A stretch of DNA of 64,000 nt from Gambelia wislizenii (Eukaryota; Chordata; Lepidosauria; Squamata; Crotaphytidae): NCBI GenBank assembly GCA_030847615.1, contig JAUMIR010000005.1:113613116-113677115 (forward strand). Reading direction: 5' to 3'. The translations under genes were made by a program, and so were the position numbers. How positions within the stretch are numbered: position 1 is the first letter of the stretch; the number at the start of each line of letters is the position of its first letter. A model generated the notes under the pieces. It had not been told where the DNA came from, made no database searches, and saw only the letters and a list, made by a program, of their open reading frames with translations. This document shows positions 54,009-64,000 of this stretch, one piece after another.

Positions 54009-54330
54009 AGTTTATTTGTATATTGTGTTTTTCAACAATGCATTCTGCTCAAAGTGGTTCGCATGCACAAATAATACAATAACCACAGCTACAGTTATAA
54101 TACATTAGAACATTAACCCAATTACAATTCATTTGAAACATTCAAACATTTTAATTATGAACAACCCATACCAACAAGTTAATTAACAATAGTGAATGCC
54201 AATGATACCATTACACTTGCATTACAATTCAAGTAGCAGTGCATATTAAAAGACTTCAGGACAATTTTTTTACCTCACTTCACATTCATAAAAGTGGGAA
54301 AGATAACAAGTTGACCACAAGGCTCTTCAT
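54009..54330 (-). mobile_element. Possible L2-like LINE 3' tail
   Basis: 'tttatttgtatattgtgt' followed by 'gctcaaagtggttcgcatgc' resembles the minus-oriented 3' end of L2-type elements. The remainder is AT-rich and uninformative. Confidence 0.35.
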
Positions 54331-55255
54331 ATTGCCCACTCATTTCTATCATAATAGACTCCTGCATTAGTCACTTCTCCCCATTTATTCAATAGTCTGT
54401 TCCCATAATAAGGACCATACCATAAGAGATGCTAGAAACTTGGAAAAGTTGGAAGGGAAGGGAGAGGAGAACTGAGATATTTCAGCACTGCTTCCAGGAG
54501 ACTTTGACAGAGTGTTCCTAGAAAACCTATATGACAGTGGGAAAAGGAACCCTTAATATTTATTTGTCATATCTGACCCTACGGTATCTGAGGAATCCAA
54601 TGCTGAGAAGCCAGACCTTGAAAGGCTTCTAATTTCAGATGACTGCTCCCACACAAAATCTGAGCAGCTGGTGGAACATACATAGCTAATGAGGAACTTT
54701 AGGAAAATGGTATTCCACCTCAAACAGAAATAAGAGGCCATCAAAGAAATACCCTCATTTTTTACAGTACACCAACAGGAATAGCATCAAAGAAGGCAAT
54801 GCCACTTGCACTGGTATTAATGAGACATGCTGATCAATTAACCACCTGGCCTCTCAAGATCAAACAGCTATAAATCTCCCAGCAGCTGCTGCAAGTTCTT
54901 GTGGTTCACAATTGATCATGCTAACAGGCTTTGCACATTCTTTGAGCTCATAGGTTTACTTTGCATTTTTGACCTCTGGACTTCTTTCATGGTTTTTTGT
55001 CTCTTTGGCCTCATCTACATGACCATGGATCTGGCCTGTTCCTCCCCCATTACATGCATGAAATGGGAGGAAATTCAGATTGCCAAACCAGCCTGTTTCT
55101 GCAGCCACCACTGCCACTGCATACACCCCACTCTCCAGACCCAGGAAGGCAGCCCACTGTATGTGAGCAAGTCCTCCTGAATGGAGAGGTGAGAGGCACC
55201 ACCTTGCCCTTCCTGGCTTATTAAACAGGTTGGGGGAGGTCTGGGTGAGTGAGTA
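54331..55255. other. Intergenic DNA, nothing firm
   Basis: No gene recognised. 'ggcctcatctacatgacc' at about 55010 resembles hAT-like MITE ends elsewhere in the window, but no partner end was found. Confidence 0.4.
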
Positions 55256-55960
55256 AGGGAAGTGATTAATGCCTCCTTAAAACAAGGCAAGGTTCCAATA
55301 TGTCTGAAGGAGGCCGTGGTAAGACCTCTTTTGAAAAAAGCAATCCTAGATCCCACTTTAATTTATAATTATAGGCCAGTCTCCAATCTTCCATTTTGGG
55401 CAAGGTGCTGGACTGTGTGGTGGCCTCTCAACTCCAGGGGTTTCTGGATGAAACAGATTATCTAGATACATTCCAGTATGGTTTCAGAGATGGACAGAGA
55501 CAGCTTTGGTCACCTTGGTGGGTGACCTATGCAGGGAAATGGACAGGGAGAGTGTGTTGGTTCTGCTGGAACTCTCAGTGGCCTTCCATACCATCAACCA
55601 TGGACTTCTCCCAGCCAATCTAAAAGCTCCACTGGGCTCATACAATAGATTCAATCAAAGTCCTTCTCTCTGTCCCACCAACTTCTCTGGCAAGTTTAGT
55701 GGGAACAAAGGAGAGGGCTTTCTCAGTGACTACTCCCAGACTATGGTACTCCCTCCCCAGAGAGGCCAGGATGGCCCCATCTCTGCTCGCCTTACAGTGG
55801 CAGGTTAAGACATTTTTATGCTGCCAGGTTTTTATGAACCAACAAGGGCTGGGCTAGTGAGGCTGTGTGGTGTGGTTTTAAATATTTTAAGGGTTATTAA
55901 AAAGGTATTTTAATCATTACTGTAACAGATTAATGTGAAAGGGAAAGTGATATCTGGGTA
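55256..55960 (+). mobile_element. L2-type LINE, internally deleted
   Basis: Plus-strand translation starts '[20 protein letters not shown]' then '[10 protein letters not shown]' and '[20 protein letters not shown]', matching the RT start of the L2 copy at 11.5-13.6 kb. After about 55605 it jumps to sequence equivalent to the ORF end (gctttctcagtgactactcccag, near 55716), so the RT palm has been deleted. Several frameshifts. The 3' end near 55960 is approximate. Confidence 0.75.
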
Positions 55961-56091
55961 ACCTGCAGAATGAATAAGTCCCATGCACTGGAGCTCTGGC
56001 CATCTTTCCATACACAAAGTGTAACTAGAAATATGAGGTTTGTCTATTAAATAACATGACTGATACAAGAACCCATCTTTATTTATATGTA

Positions 56092-56321
56092 CAGTTGTCC
56101 CTCCACATTCACGGATTTGGCATTCACGGTTTTAAGTATTCATGGCTTGAAAATATTCTTTAAAATATAATAATCCAAAAAGCAAACCTTGATTTTGCCA
56201 TCTTATATAAGGGACACCATTTTGCTATACCATTGCATATAGTGGGACTTGAGTATTGATGGATTTGGGTATTTACGGGGGGTCCTGGGACCAAACCCCA
56301 GCAAATGTGAAAGGACAACTG
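56092..56321. mobile_element. pogo/Tigger-like MITE (copy 5), nested in mariner
   Basis: 230 bp with TA at 56090-56091 and 56322-56323. It starts cagttgtccctccacattca and ends tgaaaggacaactg, a clean inverted pair. It lies inside the mariner, between its left end and the transposase stop, so it arrived later. Confidence 0.88.
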
Positions 56322-56329
56322 TATTACAG

Positions 56330-57356
56330 TTCTGCTTGTCCCCTTCAATATATTCCCCGTTCACACTCATACATAGATGCAGTCTTGTTTTCCACTGGTC
56401 GAAGGGGTGGAGCAGATCAGTTTCTGTCAGCTGTTTCAACACATCTGCCATTTTCTTCGTATTCCATCAATTGACTCAAAACATGTTCCTTTAAGTACCA
56501 ATTTCAATTTAGGGAAAAGAAAAAAGTCACATGGTGCCAAATCTGGCAAATATGTAGGATGTTTGAGTGTAGTAATGTGTTTATCAGCCAAAAACTGCTT
56601 CACAGAAAATGCTGTGTGAGCAGGCACATTGTCTTGAAGAAGAATGAAACCATTTTTTCCCACAGTTCTGGCCTCTTTTCCCCAAACTCTTTCTCTCAGT
56701 TTTGTCAAAACTTCCTTATAACAATGCTGGTTCGCTGTTCTACCTTCTGGAACCCATTCTGCCAAAATTATGCCCTTGATGTAAAAAAACCCAACAACAA
56801 TGAGCATGGCTTTGAATATGGACTTCCTTCGATGTGCTTTTTTAATTCTTGGTGATGATGGTGTTTTCCAGTGCACTGACTGTTGTTTTGTCTCAGGATC
56901 ATACTGGAAGATCAAGGTTTCATCAAAAGTGATAATTTTTTGAAAAAGGTTTGGGTGCGCCTCAAGTTGCTGCAGAATGTCAGAGCAAATTCCTTGTGGC
57001 ACTCTTTTTGCTCTGGTTTGAGAACCTTGGGGACCATCTTGGCACAAACTGTTCTCACATTGAGATCCCCCTGCAAAATTTTCCGTGCAGTGTCTTTGTC
57101 AATGTTCTTGGCTTCTTGGCAGTCTCCTCGAACAATCTGGCTGATTTTTCCCACAATTCCTTTGGTTCTTCCCTATAGGCCTCAATAAGCATTGGAAAAG
57201 ATTGTTGATGTTTTGTTCAATTTTACTAAACATTTCAAATTGACACATTGCTTGACTTTTAAACTTAGCATTTTTCTGGCACACAAAAGACAACACAGCT
57301 ACTTTAAAGGATGACTGATAATTAACTGAATGGCAGAGAGTGTTGATGTTTGTCAT
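56330..57356 (-). pseudogene. mariner transposase
   Basis: The clearest frame (57047-56436, 203 codons) contains 'LFQKIITFDETLIFQYDPET' with the first catalytic Asp (residue 42 of this frame), 'GFILLQDNVPAHTAFSVKQF' with the second (residue 139), and 'YLPDLAPCDFFLFPKLKLVL' with the third (residue 174). Exactly 34 residues separate the last two, the D,D34D signature of mariner. Upstream frames give the DNA-binding part ('AKFKSQAMCQFEMFSKIEQN'). Downstream, 'LLHPFDQWKTRLHLCM' then 'NGEYIEGDK' is the usual C-terminus. At least three frameshifts make it inactive although the catalytic triad is intact. Confidence 0.92.
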
Positions 57357-57420
57357 GCACGTTCAGACATGTTCAAGATCACCACTCAAGCATTCTGATG
57401 AGTAGGTCAAGAAGCAGTTT

Positions 57421-57840
57421 CTTATGGGAACAAGAGAGACAATGCAGCCTCTAAGATAAGGATGCATGGATCCAAGAGCACCTGGTTCCAACTAATTGCC
57501 TGAGAACATTTTCTTTCCCACTAACAAGCTTTGCCCATGAGTTTCATTTCTCCTCATACTGCTTGTGAAAGTAGAATCCATATAAGGGAGGGGTGGGCTT
57601 GAGACATGCTCTCTCTCTCCCTCTCCAGCATGTGAAGCCTTTGAAGGTAGATAAACTTTTGCTTTTGCCTTCTTTTTCTTTTTCATTGGTTAACCAGAAT
57701 GTCTTTTTGTTTTTGTCTATTTTTTGTTTGTAATAAAAGGTATCCTATTTTAGAGACCAGGACTGCTGCATGATTTCCCCCCATCTGCTGCCCAGCCCTT
57801 AGGCCTGCAAGCCTCCCCAGCATGGGAGGTGCTGCTGGTG
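57421..57840. other. Spacer, nothing recognised
   Basis: A CT-rich run at about 57610-57625. No feature otherwise. Confidence 0.4.
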
Positions 57841-58310
57841 TACAACAGGAAGGAGGGTGGACAAAAACTATATAGAAAAAGTCTTCATGGCTTTTCCCAA
57901 ATGTTTTTAAATGCCCACTCCTGCTCATTAGGACAACCAAATTGCATCGCTGCATATGCCCGGATAAGAGTGGAAGTGGAAATTGTTTGGTTGGACATGT
58001 TTGGGGCGAAGGCTTGCCACAATGAAGTGGCTGGAAGTGCCATTTTGGAGTTTTGCAGTAGTGGTTGTGTGCTTTTTCACTGCACTGAGGTGTCCGAACA
58101 GCTTTATAAAGGAAAGGTTGTACTTGCACACCTTAGATTTGCAGTAAATAAATAAATAAATATTGTGCAGCAGTGGCAACTTGGTGAAAATAATAACTTG
58201 AGTGATTCACTCTCAGCCACCATGTTGATTCGCAGGCATGGCTCCATGTGAACCTCAAACACAATTGCTTCGCATACCAGCAATTTTGCCAAAAAAAAAA
58301 AAAAAAAAAC
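57841..58310 (+). repeat. Unnamed dispersed repeat, copy 1
   Basis: Contains 'aaaagtcttcatggcttttc' (57869) and 'cagccaccatgttga' (58215), which recur in complementary order at 61925 and 61800 in the copy at 61650-62010. It has a (TAAA)n run at 58146-58159 and an A19 run at 58291-58309. Not coding. A DNA-transposon-derived repeat is possible. Confidence 0.4.
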
Positions 58311-58989
58311 TATGGAGATAAATAAACGCTCCTGCAAATTTGTGTTAATACACAACAATCAGCATTATATCTTCTCATCTAGACAGTTTCCCAGTCTTGT
58401 TCCACTGTTTTTCTTCTCTTCCCTCCCCTTTTAAAAACAATTTTAGGTGGGCTGATCTTGAATAGAACATACTCAATTCTGAAAAGTTTGGGTAGATGGT
58501 TCTCCTTTATCATCATTCCACTATCATTCCATTTATCACTAGAAATATCATAACTGTCAGATTTTCAAGGTACAATAGGAGTAATTCATAGTTGAAACAT
58601 TAAGTACCTAAACTATAAGTTTGTGATGAACCTTAAAAGAAGATACACACACGCACACACATACACACAAGTACATGAATAGATAAGGACTGTATATGCT
58701 GTCCTTCAGAAGAACTATTGAAGGTTATCAAGGAGCCATATTCTTTACATTGGCATGCAGTGTAAAGACAGCATGCTGAGAATGAATTAATTACATGTCC
58801 TTTTTAAAAGATTTTGAGGAGGGATCCTTTCCTACAGAAGAAGCTATGCTAAACTAGATGACCATCTTTGTATTTAATGAAGGTATTATTTTCAAAAAGC
58901 AAATTACAGTCCCGGGGGGAAGGGATGATAAATATTAGAATTGTGGAAGTGGGGAAGGAGAATTCAGTTCTGTCCTCTGTTACCACAGG
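58311..58989. other. Intergenic DNA with CA-rich run
   Basis: Nothing recognised except an imperfect (CA)n run at about 58644-58669. Confidence 0.45.
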
Positions 58990-59310
58990 CATGAGTAAAA
59001 TCAACATTGAATAAATCAGCATTGAGTAAAATGCTGTTTTCTATACAAATCAACCATGTGCAAATTTTACACAGAATAAATCCCCAATTAAAGAATTTTC
59101 TGCACAGAAAACAGCATTTTCTGTACAGTAATTAATATTTCTGCATTGGCATAATATTTTCCACAAAGAAAATGCTCTTTCCTATGCAGAAAATGCTGGC
59201 TTTATGTGCAAAATATCAATGTGCAAATTTTGCACAGAATAAATCCCAAACTGCAAAGATTCTCATCAGGTTTCTCAATTACCATTTTCTGAATATTTTT
59301 GAATATTCTA
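58990..59310 (+). repeat. Unnamed repeat family with 'tgcaaattttgcacag' words, copy 1
   Basis: The phrase 'gtgcaaattttacacagaat' occurs at 59060 and 'gtgcaaattttgcacagaat' at 59220, both followed by aaatccc. The right part ends 'gattctcatcaggtttctc'. The same order of words is found at 62985-63290. Several 'ctgcacagaaaa/tttctgtacag' words make short inverted pairs. Family and class unknown. Confidence 0.6.
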
Positions 59311-60842
59311 TCCATCCCAAGACCTTGTTAATTCCAGACAATGCAACACTTGCAGTTCATATGTTATAACAAGAAAAAGATTATTTGCTTCACACTGATC
59401 CATTGGAAGTTTTTTTTTTAAAAAAAGATGATCATAATGGTGATGTTGAAGAGCATCTAGCAACAAGCCCATCAAGTAGGAGCAACAGGAATGACTCTAG
59501 TAGGATATTGGACAAATGATTAATCGGTATACTGTTATTTATCAGTGAATACATACTACCACAATGTATCACACAATATGTCTTTTTTGTTTTATTTTTT
59601 GCTGTTTTTTTACATGAAAACATTACATATGGAAGCAACAGCATGTTTCTCTTTGTTTATGATTTTCCATGTGTTTATAGTATAATGTTAATACAGTGTA
59701 TTAAGCAATATTCTCAGTTTCATTTATAATACAAAATGGCCACAATGATTATGACACCTTTATCTATCTTTCCAGTGATGTATTATATACTGAGTTAAGT
59801 GAAAGTTTAGGCCGGCATAACTTTCATACTTCTAAGGGGCTCCAAATGGCACAGTTGTCAGAACCCCCCCCCCCAGTACTAGGACCATCAGTATGGCCTT
59901 ATCTACATGGGCAATTTACCCTGGGTTGGCCCTGTCTGAGAGCCCTGCAGTCCATAGGATGCAAGGCATTTGCCCTGATCTGCCCCTGGGCAGCACTTAT
60001 GACCCCCAGGGCAAAAATGAGGCTCAGATGAGGGCAAGCTGAGGCAGGGCCTGATATAACATTCTAAAATAATCTTTGCTTTGCTGCCTTGGTGGGGGAG
60101 TGGGCCCTGAATGTCTGTAGGAGCACATCCTGGCAGGCTAGCCCATTACTCCAGTTGCTGATTGCCCTTCCAGGTTCAGGGAGAGGTCCTGCAATATGTG
60201 ACCAAGGCTGGTCACATGCAGGGGGGCTTTGATAACATTTTACAGCCACCTTCCTCAATGCCAGGAAGACAAGGAAGATGGTGGTAGCTTTAGTGACAGG
60301 TATGCATTCCTGTCTGGACTCCAGATCATGTTGGTGAGGTAAAGGAGGAGACACGGGCCTGATCCTTGACCAGAATCTGCCATCAAGAAGCCATTGTATC
60401 CTGGCTCATGTAATGATCCCTTAGTCAGGGATGGTAGAATATGATTAAATTTGCCCCAATACTTACAATGTATGGATGTGGAAGCAACTTTAATAACCCC
60501 TCAAAAATATCCACATTACACCTTAATTACTTTCTCCCATAGAAGTCAAATGTGAGTCATCAAAAATCAAACTTGCTTCCATCAGTCTAACTCTGTCTTT
60601 TAAACAGCATTTCTTGGTCACAGGCCAAAAATATGGCAGAGCTTTAGAAACTGGTATATGTTTCCATAAATGATACAGTAAAATGTTTTAATATGAATCA
60701 GTGTCAGATTTAGCAAAGGTCTGGATCCTTAGCTGGATTTATTCAGTCACATTTAAATAAAGAAATCACTGAAAAAACAGACCTCAATTTTGTCTTGTCT
60801 TTTTTAAAAAAAAACAAAAAACAGGTGTTTAGATAAAACTAA
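59311..60842. other. Intergenic DNA, possible MITE end
   Basis: AT-rich with one G/C-richer block (59890-60420). 'ggccttatctacatgggc' at 59895 resembles the hAT-like ends at 24536 and 55010. A partner end was not found. C-run at 59865-59874. Confidence 0.35.
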
Positions 60843-61649
60843 ATGTGGGCCACATTCTCTGTGGATTTTAATAGACAGTATTTGCAATTCCCCTTGAGAA
60901 ATACCATTAATTTTTCAAATCCTTTTGTTTCTGTGGAAATTCTTTGGATGCTTCTTTTCTTCTGGAATCTCCAACCTCATCTCAAGACTTCTCATCAGAT
61001 ACAAATGGATGGCAATTCTAGATTATCCAGCTAAAATGAGAGGTAAAATTTAATAGCTTTACATGACAGTAACATGAAAGTTCACATGCCATGACCATAT
61101 GCATTCCAAAGGTCACATGCCATGACCATATGCATGTCATGTAGACTAAGCCTAGAAGGATAAAAAACATATGCCCTTTACACAGGTTTTTGGATCACTT
61201 TATCTGTGAACCATTAAATAACGTAGTTTTGACTGGCTCTGTGATGAGCTAATTTGCCTTAAATGTCACTTGAACTCTATGTAGTGTATCTCAAATATTT
61301 CCCCTTCATTTTACCTATTTCAGATGAACATGAAATTAAATTGCCCAGATTATCCTGCATTACTTATTCCATCATGTATCTTGAATATTTAATTGGATCT
61401 GCAATACAGAGAAATGTAAACAGTTTTGATTAGATAGTTCTATTACCTGTCACTCCTATTGCAATTACTGACAGAATTCCTTTTCCAATTTTAATACAAC
61501 AGCTATTACCATCTGATGTTCTTTGGATGGATTTCACCATGCAAGATGGACTGCTTATAAAAGATGGAATTCCTCAATGTGGAGTAAAATTTCAGAAGCT
61601 ATCAGCACACTGTAATTATTACTTATAAATTAGGCACAGGAAAAGGTTT
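60843..61649. other. AT-rich intergenic DNA
   Basis: Nothing recognised apart from a short direct duplication: 'cacatgccatgaccatatgc' at about 61084 is repeated at about 61114. Confidence 0.5.
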
Positions 61650-62010
61650 CACTGTTTTTGTGATCATAGGAGGCATTATATAACATGGGATGTTTATATG
61701 ACCCACCCCCCCAAAAAAACAGAGTGTCCCACAGTAATGGTATTTTGCAGCAGCTGCAACTTGTCTTAATGATGCTTCCCCCATAAGCTTCACATGCAAG
61801 ATGGTGGCCATGAGTGATTTACTCATATTTTTACTTTCCCAATTTGCCGCCGCTGAACTTAAAAAACAACAACAACCCAGGTGCGCATTCCCCTTACTGT
61901 TTTTAAAAAACTCCGGGGAAAGCCATGAAGACTTTTCCTGCGGGGTTTTCCCCCCTCTTTCCAAATATAGTAAAACCATGCAGAATGCCATTCAGACAGA
62001 TAGGATTCTC
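61650..62010 (-). repeat. Unnamed dispersed repeat, copy 2 (inverted)
   Basis: Reverse-complement relative of 57841-58310: 'aaagccatgaagacttttcc' at 61920 and 'caagatggtggccatgagtg' at 61796 match the complements of that copy in the expected order. No coding sense. Confidence 0.4.
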
Positions 62011-62984
62011 CTCACATTCTCTGAGAAGTATTTTCACCATGTAGACAACCCCACTATTTTCTGTATACATCAACTGGGTATCAGCTGGAGATCAAACAGA
62101 TTTGGAAAGGTCTTCAGTGCACTATTATTCCTAAGCCCCTCTTCCTTTGACTCCTCCAACAGTTGGAGATCAAATAAGAGTAGTGGTGGGCATGAGCCAA
62201 GGCACATATGACTACATCACCCACCGGAACTTCAGAGGTTACACTCTTTCCTTGTGGCCGCCATTTCGCACAATAAGAAGTGCCAGCATTTGACTTCTGA
62301 TTATCTTTTGGGCTTTCTGCAAAAGTCAGCATGGGCAACCCTCTCCCCCAGCATCATGCAGCCCCTTCAAATATTTTTCAAAAGATGATTGAAGGGTTTA
62401 TTTTCCAATTGCAAAATAAGTTTTGTCAGCCAAAGAACAGTTTGGGGTGGAGTAAGAAGACTTCTGAGGAGTCTTCTGAGGTGATCTCAAGAGGTGTATT
62501 GTGGCCTCTGAAAGTGCTGTATGTGCCCACAAGCAGACCCCTGAATCAGAGGAATATTGTTAATTTGAATGAGAGGCACATTCTTGCTGAATAAAGGGGA
62601 GCCTGGGTGAAAGTTATCATCTATCTATCTATCTATCTATCTTTTAATAGAAAGGCTTTTCTAGGTGGTCCAGGGGTTTGGTGTGGCTTTTCACTTTTTC
62701 CTTTCAAGTCAACTCTGCTTCCACCATAGCTGGGAAACAAAAGGCCTCTCCATCATATCATCTTAAAGTGCAGGGGTGGGTCTGGTTGTGGAACGAGATG
62801 ATCTATAAGGACTAACTCATTTTGACTGTAAATCTATGGCTATGGTCAGCAAATATTTTGCAGGTGGTGGGGTACTTTAAACTGATATAGAAGATATGAA
62901 CATCTCAAGGTTTTGTAGGTTTCTTCCATATTAGGGATGTTGAATTCTTCACTAATTTTCCTATTGAAGAAGGCAACATGTAAT
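62011..62984. other. Intergenic DNA with one microsatellite
   Basis: Nothing recognised apart from the (ATCT)n run at 62619-62643. Confidence 0.45.
62619..62643. repeat. (ATCT)n microsatellite
   Basis: About six perfect tetranucleotide units. Confidence 0.95.
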
Positions 62985-63290
62985 TTTAGCCATTTTCTTC
63001 CTGATGTGAGTAATTCTTCAAAAAACATGCAATTTTTGAAGCCATTCACAATTTGGGATTTCTTCTGTGCAAAATATGTATGTTGTTGATTTGCAAACAA
63101 AACAGGGTTTCCTACATATGAACCAGCTTTTTTTCCTGCACTGAAAATATTTTCTGCACAAAAGAACCACATGCAAATTTTGCACAGAATAAGTCCCAAA
63201 CTCTGGAGATTCTCATCAGTCCAGGATTATTCTTGTCAGGGTCTCTTGAAACTCCATTTTTTAAAAATGTTTCTTTCTTTGTTTGAACAT
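62985..63290 (+). repeat. Unnamed repeat family with 'tgcaaattttgcacag' words, copy 2
   Basis: Direct-orientation partner of 58990-59310: 'atgcaaattttgcacagaat' at 63172, then 'agtcccaaact' and 'gattctcatcag' in the same order and spacing. The left part has 'cttctgtgcaaaatatg' and 'tttctgcacaaaag' words. Confidence 0.6.
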
Positions 63291-64000
63291 TTTTACTATG
63301 CACAATAAATTGTTACATATGATAATCTTCCCTCCCCTCATATCATATATCTCACAAGTTAACTAATATTCCCATTTGAGCAGTGAATTGCAATGAAGCA
63401 CATCTTCCAAAAATTCAGTCATGAAGGGCCATCAAGATGATATATTGTTCTTCTCCTCACAAAAACCTTGGTGTCACACTGTAATGGATCAGAACAGCCA
63501 ATCCTCCATACCATAAGTCATCATATGAGAAATTTGGAAGATCCCTGAGTTGGTAAATATGGAGGGTTAAATTATTGACATTTTAGTGTATGTAGCAAGA
63601 GATATAAGAGGTAAATGGTTAAAAGAAAGTAGAGAGTCAGTTTTTTTTAAAAAAAATCTAACACTGAAATTCTATGTGAACACTGTGTGAATAAGAAATA
63701 AACCTCTGTACAGATTTTCGTACCCCAAATGGATTTTTCTATTCCAAAATTACTGTGGACACTCTGTTTGAAGGCTTGAGTGTATTTTTATGAGGTAACT
63801 GTCTGAGTATTATTCTCTATATTTGCTTTCATTTCCTTTGCATAATACTATTTATATCATATTATATGCCACTTTTCTCCTGGTATGGAGACTTTAGCAT
63901 TCTCTTCATAAAAAGTCTGGGGTAGGCATCCCTTTACCCTACTATCATTTTCTCTTCTGTATGGTCTTTGTTTCACCACATCTACTATTGTAACTGCTTC
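63291..64000. other. AT-rich intergenic DNA
   Basis: Nothing recognised to the end of the window. Confidence 0.45.

Larger units (their letters stand above)
56034..57420 (-). mobile_element. mariner DNA transposon
   Basis: A Tc1/mariner-superfamily element on the minus strand. The left end is about 56034 (gaggtttgtctattaaataa). The right end lies between 57360 and 57430 and could not be fixed because the matching terminal repeat is diverged. The transposase is spread over at least four frames (57356-57099, 57154-56912, 57047-56436, 56451-56330). A pogo-like MITE is inserted between the transposase end and the left terminus. Confidence 0.85.

Noticed and set aside
57683..58129. 148-codon minus frame considered as a host exon
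   Set aside because: Lies mostly in a dispersed repeat that recurs inverted at 61650-62010; no protein family resemblance.

Overview
The window looks like intergenic DNA from a non-avian sauropsid, most likely a squamate reptile. It contains CR1 LINEs with their ATTCTATG-type 3' end, L2-type LINEs, other LINE tails, tyrosine-recombinase (DIRS/Ngaro-type) retrotransposons, a Ty3/gypsy chromovirus, a gammaretrovirus-like ERV, mariner, and many small foldback and pogo/Tigger-like DNA transposons. I recognise no host protein-coding exon, tRNA, rRNA or CRISPR. The species assignment is inference. Element boundaries without exact end motifs are approximate.

1-16.8 kb: a CR1 copy (minus) is split by a 1.6 kb A-tailed insertion. 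It is followed by a small pogo-like MITE and an ERV provirus at 3916-16823. The ERV has two LTRs, a 4-bp target duplication (GCAT), a primer-binding site matching tRNA-Gly and a polypurine tract. Only gag, the integrase end and an env-like membrane tail survive. It carries a 1 kb foldback pogo-like element in its leader, a gypsy chromovirus (minus, 9503-15906) after its env remnant, and a LINE tail inside its 3' LTR. The gypsy element has lost its reverse transcriptase region, which is replaced by LTR-like DNA holding a 2.3 kb L2 LINE. The order of insertion can be read from which element interrupts which.

17.5-24.3 kb: a LINE 3' end (minus), then tyrosine-recombinase element A (minus; gag, RT, RNase H and recombinase, all broken). 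24.5-30.3 kb: a hAT-like MITE, a 1.8 kb CR1 (minus) and a pogo MITE. 30.3-33.0 kb: LINE tails, then a dense cluster of inverted-repeat elements including a 359-bp near-perfect GC-rich palindrome. 34.3-36.2 kb: a possible hAT-like element and a CR1 tail.

36.5-41.8 kb: tyrosine-recombinase element C (plus, decayed), which stops inside its recombinase where a 5'-truncated CR1 begins. That CR1 has an uninterrupted 434-codon reverse transcriptase frame. 42.4 kb: an inverted repeat of telomere-like motif. 45.4-50.3 kb, with a repetitive upstream region to about 52.4 kb: element B (minus), the best preserved tyrosine-recombinase element. It has gag with a zinc knuckle, RT/RNase H, recombinase and a downstream SGNH-hydrolase-like domain whose Ser, Gly-Asn-Asp and Asp-x-x-His blocks are visible.

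52.4-64 kb: L2 remnants, a mariner with a readable D,D34D catalytic core and a pogo MITE in its tail, two unnamed dispersed repeat families present twice each, microsatellites and long AT-rich stretches without recognisable content.
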